Shown here: in pieces, positions 60,096 to 64,000 of the stretch | How positions within the stretch are numbered: the stretch's first letter is position 1 | How the letters are laid out: each line of letters opens with the position of its first letter | Source: Streptomyces sp. WAC05374 | GTDB lineage: Bacteria; Actinomycetota; Actinomycetes; Streptomycetales; Streptomycetaceae | Length of the DNA: 64,000 nucleotides | Reading direction: 5' to 3' | Assembly (NCBI RefSeq): GCF_004353505.1 | Contig: NZ_SMNQ01000001.1 | Span: 248,001 to 312,000, forward strand | Notes under the pieces: generated by a model | Told to the model about the DNA's origin: nothing | Database searches by the model: none | The model's input: the letters and a program-made list of their open reading frames with translations, nothing else | Translations under genes and position numbers: made by a program

Positions 60096-60212
60096 ATGAA
60101 CAAGCGCCTCATCGGCGGTGCCGCCGCCGCGACCGCCGCCACCGCCCTCGCGGCCATCGTCGCGAACGTCCTGCCCGACGTCCGCCGCTACCTGCGCATC
60201 CGCCGGATGTGA
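60096..60212 (+). CDS. 38-residue hydrogenase-locus small protein (DUF6893-like)
   Basis: ATG 60096 with GGAGAG 4 bases upstream; an ATG at 60084 is in frame. One hydrophobic Ala-rich helix then a basic C-terminus: IGGAAAATAATALAAIVANV and RRYLRIRRM. It resembles the short membrane-anchored DUF6893 proteins found between the protease and hypA in Streptomyces loci. Possible anchor or complex-stabilising peptide. Too short for automatic gene callers with a length cutoff. Confidence 0.65.
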   Translation: MNKRLIGGAAAATAATALAAIVANVLPDVRRYLRIRRM

Positions 60213-60365
60213 CCCACCGGCCCCGTGCCCGGCGCCGTCCCACGGACCCGGGTGGGCCGAACGGCCTACGCAGCCGTGGGACCCCGGCGCGCCGGTCGGC
60301 GCGCCGCCGGGTCACGGCCCTGTAATGGGCGCCGGAGAGACATCCCCGGGCCCGGACGGAGACCG

Positions 60366-60779
60366 ATGCACGAGATGTCCGTGGCCCTGTCCGTCGTGGA
60401 CCAGGTCGAGCAGGCGGCACGGTCCCGCGGCGTGCGGGCCGTCCAGCACGTGCACCTCGACGTCGGAGAGCTGGCCGGAGTGGTGGCCGACTCGCTCCAC
60501 TTCTGCTTCACCCTCGCCTGTGCCGGGACCCTCCTGGAGGGCGCCGAGCTCGTCACCCGTCCCGTCCCCGGCAGCGCGCGGTGCGCGCCGTGCGGGCGGA
60601 CCTGGGAGACCGGAATGCCGCCGGACATGCTGTGCCCCGGCTGCCGCGCCGCCGCCACCGAGCTGGTGGGGGGCCGTGAACTGCGCATCACCGAGGTGCG
60701 CTGGGCCGAGGACACCCCCGCGCCCGGCCTCCCCGGCACGGCCGGCACCACCCCCGCAACCATCCTCGAGGAGAGCTGA
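60366..60779 (+). CDS. hypA: HypA nickel metallochaperone
   Basis: 137 aa. N-terminal MHEMSVALSVVDQVE with nickel-binding His2, and zinc cysteines at 73, 76, 90 and 93 (CAPC...CPGC). Delivers nickel to the hydrogenase large subunit with HypB, whose gene starts 2 bases after its stop. The C-terminal 25 residues are Pro/Thr-rich and not part of the core fold. The start is fixed by the MHE motif. Confidence 0.95.
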   Translation: MHEMSVALSVVDQVEQAARSRGVRAVQHVHLDVGELAGVVADSLHFCFTLACAGTLLEGAELVTRPVPGSARCAPCGRTWETGMPPDMLCPGCRAAATELVGGRELRITEVRWAEDTPAPGLPGTAGTTPATILEES

Positions 60780-60781
60780 CG

Positions 60782-61477
60782 ATGTGCCGTGTGGTCGACC
60801 TGAAGCAGGCGGTCCTCGCCAGGAACACCATGGCCGCCGGCGTCCTGCGCGATGAACTGACGGCCAGGGGCACGACCGTGGTGAACCTGCTCTCCAGCCC
60901 CGGCAGCGGCAAGACCGCCCTCCTGGAGCGGGAGCTGACGATCGCCCGGGAACGCGGCGTCCCGGCCGCCGCGCTGACGGCCGACCTCGCCACCGAGAAC
61001 GACGCGGTGCGCCTGGGCCGTTCCGGGGTGCCGGTCAAGCAGGTGCTCACGGACGGGCTGTGCCATCTGGAGGCGGACATGCTCGCCGGGCACCTGCACA
61101 ACTGGCTCCCGGAGGGCACCCGGCTGCTGTTCGTGGAGAACGTGGGCAACCTGGTGTGCCCGGCGTCGTACGACCTCGGCGAGACGCTGCGGGTGGTCCT
61201 CGCCTCGGTCACCGAGGGCGAGGACAAGCCGCTGAAGTACCCCACCGCGTTCGGCCTCGCGCACCTCGTGATCGTCACCAAGGCCGATCTGGCCGGTCCC
61301 GCCGAGTTCGACGAGGCCGCCTTCCGGGCCAACGTGCAGCAGGTCAACCCCGGTGTGGAGGTCGCCCTCAGCTCCGTACGCGGTGGACTGGGCGCCGGTC
61401 TGCTGGTGGAGCGGGCGCTGGCGGCGGCCGGAGGGGCGGCGGTGCACGCCCCGGTGATGGCACGGGCACAGGCGTGA
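60782..61477 (+). CDS. hypB: HypB nickel-insertion GTPase
   Basis: 231 aa. P-loop SSPGSGKT (38-45), switch region ENVGNLVCPASYDLGE (119-134) with the inter-subunit metal cysteine, and VTKADL for guanine binding. It lacks the N-terminal CxxCGC nickel site and the His-rich region of many HypB proteins; only MCRVV is present. GTP hydrolysis drives nickel transfer from HypA. Its stop overlaps the hypF GTG. Confidence 0.95.
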   Translation: MCRVVDLKQAVLARNTMAAGVLRDELTARGTTVVNLLSSPGSGKTALLERELTIARERGVPAAALTADLATENDAVRLGRSGVPVKQVLTDGLCHLEADMLAGHLHNWLPEGTRLLFVENVGNLVCPASYDLGETLRVVLASVTEGEDKPLKYPTAFGLAHLVIVTKADLAGPAEFDEAAFRANVQQVNPGVEVALSSVRGGLGAGLLVERALAAAGGAAVHAPVMARAQA

Positions 61478-63900
61478 ACGCGACGCCCGGCGTTGCCGCG
61501 CCACGGCACGCGGCGGTGGCGCCGGCCGGGCCGGTGCGGCGCGTCCGGGCCGTCGTGCGGGGGGTGGTGCAGGGGGTCGGGTTCCGGCCGTACGTGTACG
61601 GCCTGGCGTCGGAGCTGCGGCTCGCCGGACATGTGACCAACACGGGTGACGGTGTAGTCGTGGAGGTCGAGGGCGAGGCGGCGGCCGTCGAGCGGTTCTG
61701 CGCGCGCCTCGCGCCGGAGGCCCCGCCGCTGGCCGTCGTGGAGTCGGTGGACACCGCCGACCTGCCTCCCACCGGCGGCAGCGGCTTCGGCATCGTCCCC
61801 TCCCGCGCGTCGGGTCCCGTGCGCACCCTGGTCGCGCCCGACACCGCCACCTGCGACGACTGCCTGGCCGAGCTGGCCGACCCCGCGGACCGCCGCCACC
61901 GCCACCCCTTCATCACCTGCACGCACTGCGGGCCGAGGTTCACCATCGTCACCGGCCTGCCGTACGACCGTGAGCACACCACGATGGCGGGGTTCCCGCT
62001 GTGCCCCGCGTGCGACCGCGAGTACCGCGACCCGGCCGACCGCCGCTTCCACGCGCAGCCCGTGGCGTGCCCCTCGTGCGGCCCGCGCCTCCGGCTCGTC
62101 ACGGCCGCCCCGCACGCGCGGCCCGCGGGCGAGGACCCCGTCGGCGCGGCGCGTGCGCTGCTCGCGTCCGGGGCGATCGTCGCGGTCAAGGGCGTCGGCG
62201 GGTACCACCTGGCCTGTGACGCCACCGACGCCCGGGCGGTCGGCGAGCTGCGCCGCCGCAAGGCGCGCGGGGGCAAGCCCTTCGCGCTGATGGCCCGGGA
62301 CGTGTCGGACGTGGCGCACCTGGTGCACGTCGGCCCCGCCGAGCGGGAGCTGCTCACCGGCCGCGTCCGCCCGATCGTGCTGGTGCGGCGGCGCACCGGC
62401 GCACCGGTGCCACCGGGAGCGCCCGTGCCGGCCGGGGCGGTGGCGCCCGGCAGCCCCGACCTCGGGGTGATGCTGCCGTACACACCGGTGCACCATCTGC
62501 TGCTCGGCCCGGGCGGGCCCCGGCTGCTGGTGATGACCAGCGGGAACGTCTCCGGGGAACCCATCGTCACCGACGACGACGAGGCCCTGGAGCGGCTGGC
62601 GGGCCTGGCCGACGCCTGGCTCACCCACGACCGGCCCATCCATGTGCCGTGCGACGACTCGGTGGTACGCGTCTGCGACGGCGAAGCGCTGGTGCTGCGC
62701 CGCTCCCGCGGCTACGCCCCGCTGCCGCTGACCCTGCCGGTGCCGGTGGTGCCCGCGCTGGCGGTGGGCGGCGACCTGAAGAACGTCTTCTGCCTCGGGG
62801 AGGGGACGAGGGCGTGGCTGTCCGCCCACGTCGGGGACATGGACGACCTCGCCACCCAGGGCGCCTTCGACCGCGCCGAACGGCAGCTCGAGTCCATCAC
62901 GGGCGTCCGCCCCGGAGTGCTCGTCACCGACACGCACCCCGGGTACCGCTCGGGTGCCTGGGCACGGCGGCATGCCGCGGGGCGCCCCGTGGCACGGGTC
63001 CAGCACCACCACGCGCACGTGGCCGCCGTGATGGCCGAGCACGGCGTGGCCGAAGGGCAGCGGGTGGTCGGGGTGGCGTTCGACGGCACGGGGCACGGGA
63101 CCGACGGCGCGGTGTGGGGCGGGGAGTTCCTGCTCGCGGACTACGGCGGCTTCCACCGGTTCGCGCACCTGGCGTACGTACCGCTGCCCGGGGGTGACGC
63201 GGCCGTGCGGCGGCCGTACCGCATGGCGCTGGCGCACCTGTGGGCGGCGGGCATCACGGCGGAGGTGGACCTGCCGTGCGCCGCCGCGTGCCCGACGGAG
63301 GAACGGGCGGTGCTGGAGCGGCAGTTGGGGCGGGGGCTGAACTGTGTGCCCACCTCCAGCATGGGGCGGCTCTTCGACGCGGTCTCGTCGCTGGCGGGGG
63401 TGTGCCACCACGCCGAGTACGAGGCGCGGGCCGCGATCGAGCTGGAGGCGGCCGCGGTCGCCGCCGGGAGCGGGGACGAGGACCCGCGGTACGTCTTCCG
63501 CCTGGCCGGCCGGGGCAGGGGCGACGCGTCGCCGGTGTCCGCCGATCCGGCCCCCCTGCTGGCCGCGGTCGTCGAGGACGTACGGCGTGGTGTCCCCGCC
63601 CCGGTCGTCGCGGCCCGCTTCCACGCGGCGGTGGCCCGGCTGGTGCGCACGGTGTGCGCGCTGGCCCGCGAGGCGGCCGGGCTGGAGACGGTGGCGCTGA
63701 CCGGTGGGGTCTTCTCCAACGCGCTGCTGTCGTCGGCCTGCGCACGCGGGCTGCGCGCGGACGGGTTCACCGTGCTGCGCCACCGGAACGTCCCGCCGAA
63801 CGACGGGGGGATCGCCCTCGGTCAGCTCGTCGTGGCCGCCCGCGCCGGATCGGCGGACACGGACACCGCCACGGACGCGGATGCGGTGGCGCGACAGTGA
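61474..63900 (+). CDS. hypF: HypF carbamoyltransferase
   Basis: 808 aa from GTG. Acylphosphatase domain (VRGVVQGVGFRPYVYGLASEL, about 30-50), tandem zinc fingers (CDDCLAEL...CTHCGPRF...CPACDREY...CPSCGP), YrdC-like domain (GAIVAVKGVGGYHLACDATD, about 231-250) and Kae1-like domain (VQHHHAHVAAVMAEHG; VGVAFDGTGHGTDGAVWGGEFLL). It makes the carbamoyl-AMP-derived CN ligand precursor for the active site. The GTG is chosen over a long upstream in-frame extension, because it overlaps the hypB stop and begins just before the acylphosphatase domain. Confidence 0.96.
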   Translation: MNATPGVAAPRHAAVAPAGPVRRVRAVVRGVVQGVGFRPYVYGLASELRLAGHVTNTGDGVVVEVEGEAAAVERFCARLAPEAPPLAVVESVDTADLPPTGGSGFGIVPSRASGPVRTLVAPDTATCDDCLAELADPADRRHRHPFITCTHCGPRFTIVTGLPYDREHTTMAGFPLCPACDREYRDPADRRFHAQPVACPSCGPRLRLVTAAPHARPAGEDPVGAARALLASGAIVAVKGVGGYHLACDATDARAVGELRRRKARGGKPFALMARDVSDVAHLVHVGPAERELLTGRVRPIVLVRRRTGAPVPPGAPVPAGAVAPGSPDLGVMLPYTPVHHLLLGPGGPRLLVMTSGNVSGEPIVTDDDEALERLAGLADAWLTHDRPIHVPCDDSVVRVCDGEALVLRRSRGYAPLPLTLPVPVVPALAVGGDLKNVFCLGEGTRAWLSAHVGDMDDLATQGAFDRAERQLESITGVRPGVLVTDTHPGYRSGAWARRHAAGRPVARVQHHHAHVAAVMAEHGVAEGQRVVGVAFDGTGHGTDGAVWGGEFLLADYGGFHRFAHLAYVPLPGGDAAVRRPYRMALAHLWAAGITAEVDLPCAAACPTEERAVLERQLGRGLNCVPTSSMGRLFDAVSSLAGVCHHAEYEARAAIELEAAAVAAGSGDEDPRYVFRLAGRGRGDASPVSADPAPLLAAVVEDVRRGVPAPVVAARFHAAVARLVRTVCALAREAAGLETVALTGGVFSNALLSSACARGLRADGFTVLRHRNVPPNDGGIALGQLVVAARAGSADTDTATDADAVARQ

Positions 63901-63910
63901 GGAGACACAT

Positions 63911-64000
63911 ATGTGCCTGGCGGTACCAGGGAAGGTACTGGGGGTCGAGGAACGCAACGGCACACGCATGGCCAGCGTCGACTTCGGCGGCGTGGTCAAG
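63911..64000 (+). CDS. hypC: HypC hydrogenase assembly chaperone (3' end outside the window)
   Basis: 30 residues visible: MCLAVPGKVLGVEERNG with the essential Cys2 of HypC/HybG chaperones, then a beta strand MASVDFGGVVK. It shuttles the Fe(CN)2CO unit. It follows hypF after 10 bases with GAGGAG-type purines, and hypD and hypE presumably follow. Confidence 0.92.
   Translation, partial: MCLAVPGKVLGVEERNGTRMASVDFGGVVK

Overview
The window is a high-GC actinobacterial chromosome segment, almost certainly Streptomyces. The evidence is the codon bias (G or C in nearly every third position), a Streptomyces subtilisin-inhibitor-type protein, many SpoIIE-type phosphatases, anti-sigma kinases and STAS proteins, a DUF5133 protein, and a group 1h high-affinity [NiFe]-hydrogenase locus. 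No tRNA, rRNA, CRISPR array or insertion sequence was recognised.

Bases 1-12529 hold an unusual biosynthetic gene cluster in two divergent transcription units. Leftward: a free-standing condensation domain, a tandem ATP-grasp fusion, a NodU/CmcH-type carbamoyltransferase, a lysine-2,3-aminomutase-like radical SAM enzyme and an aminotransferase cut by the window edge; the last three are joined by 4-base stop/start overlaps. Rightward: a free-standing adenylation enzyme, an MFS exporter and another ATP-grasp ligase, all coupled. No carrier-protein domain is visible. The likely product is a small carbamoylated peptide-like compound, perhaps containing a beta-amino acid. The 416-base divergent promoter carries GCGGAAT/ATTCCGC dyads.

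Bases 12.5-20.7 kb are housekeeping or accessory genes: DUF3995, an NDH-2-like flavoprotein with an ECF41/SigJ-like sigma factor, a GlxA-type regulator, a dienelactone hydrolase, a secreted protease inhibitor, a PaiB-like flavin protein, a RibD/DHFR-like reductase, and an alpha/beta-hydrolase-fold protein that has lost its catalytic triad.

Bases 20.8-36.5 kb form a stress-signalling island built from partner-switching parts: two anti-sigma-type ATPases, two PP2C phosphatases, an RsbR-like protein, two STAS proteins, a SigB/F/G-family sigma factor, two paralogous MarR regulators with a near-identical leader, and effectors (BrkB, MOSC, SRPBCC, PLD, VanZ, DUF5133). Four promoters of form GNNT-N15-GGGTAG and three dyads of form KTTGYC-N4-GACAAC tie the region together. 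One coupled operon combines a PP2C phosphatase, a B12-binding protein with a CarH-type W-x9-EH motif plus a second helical domain (photocobilin-like), and a STAS protein: a candidate light-input module.

Bases 36.7-48.4 kb contain a cytochrome P450 facing a polyprenyl synthase and an MpaB/Lcp-family oxygenase across a dyad-rich promoter; two large unrecognised proteins (904 and 582 aa) that look like a co-transcribed pair; and a small AraC/DUF1330/secreted-protein group. A PAS-PAS-GAF-PP2C phosphatase (48.5-50.6 kb) and a hydrophilic small protein follow.

Bases 51.5-64.0 kb are the hydrogenase locus: hoxX, hhyS, hhyL, four accessory genes, a maturation protease, a 38-aa protein, hypA, hypB, hypF and the start of hypC. 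It would allow oxidation of trace atmospheric H2, with HoxX providing a formyl-derived CO ligand in air.
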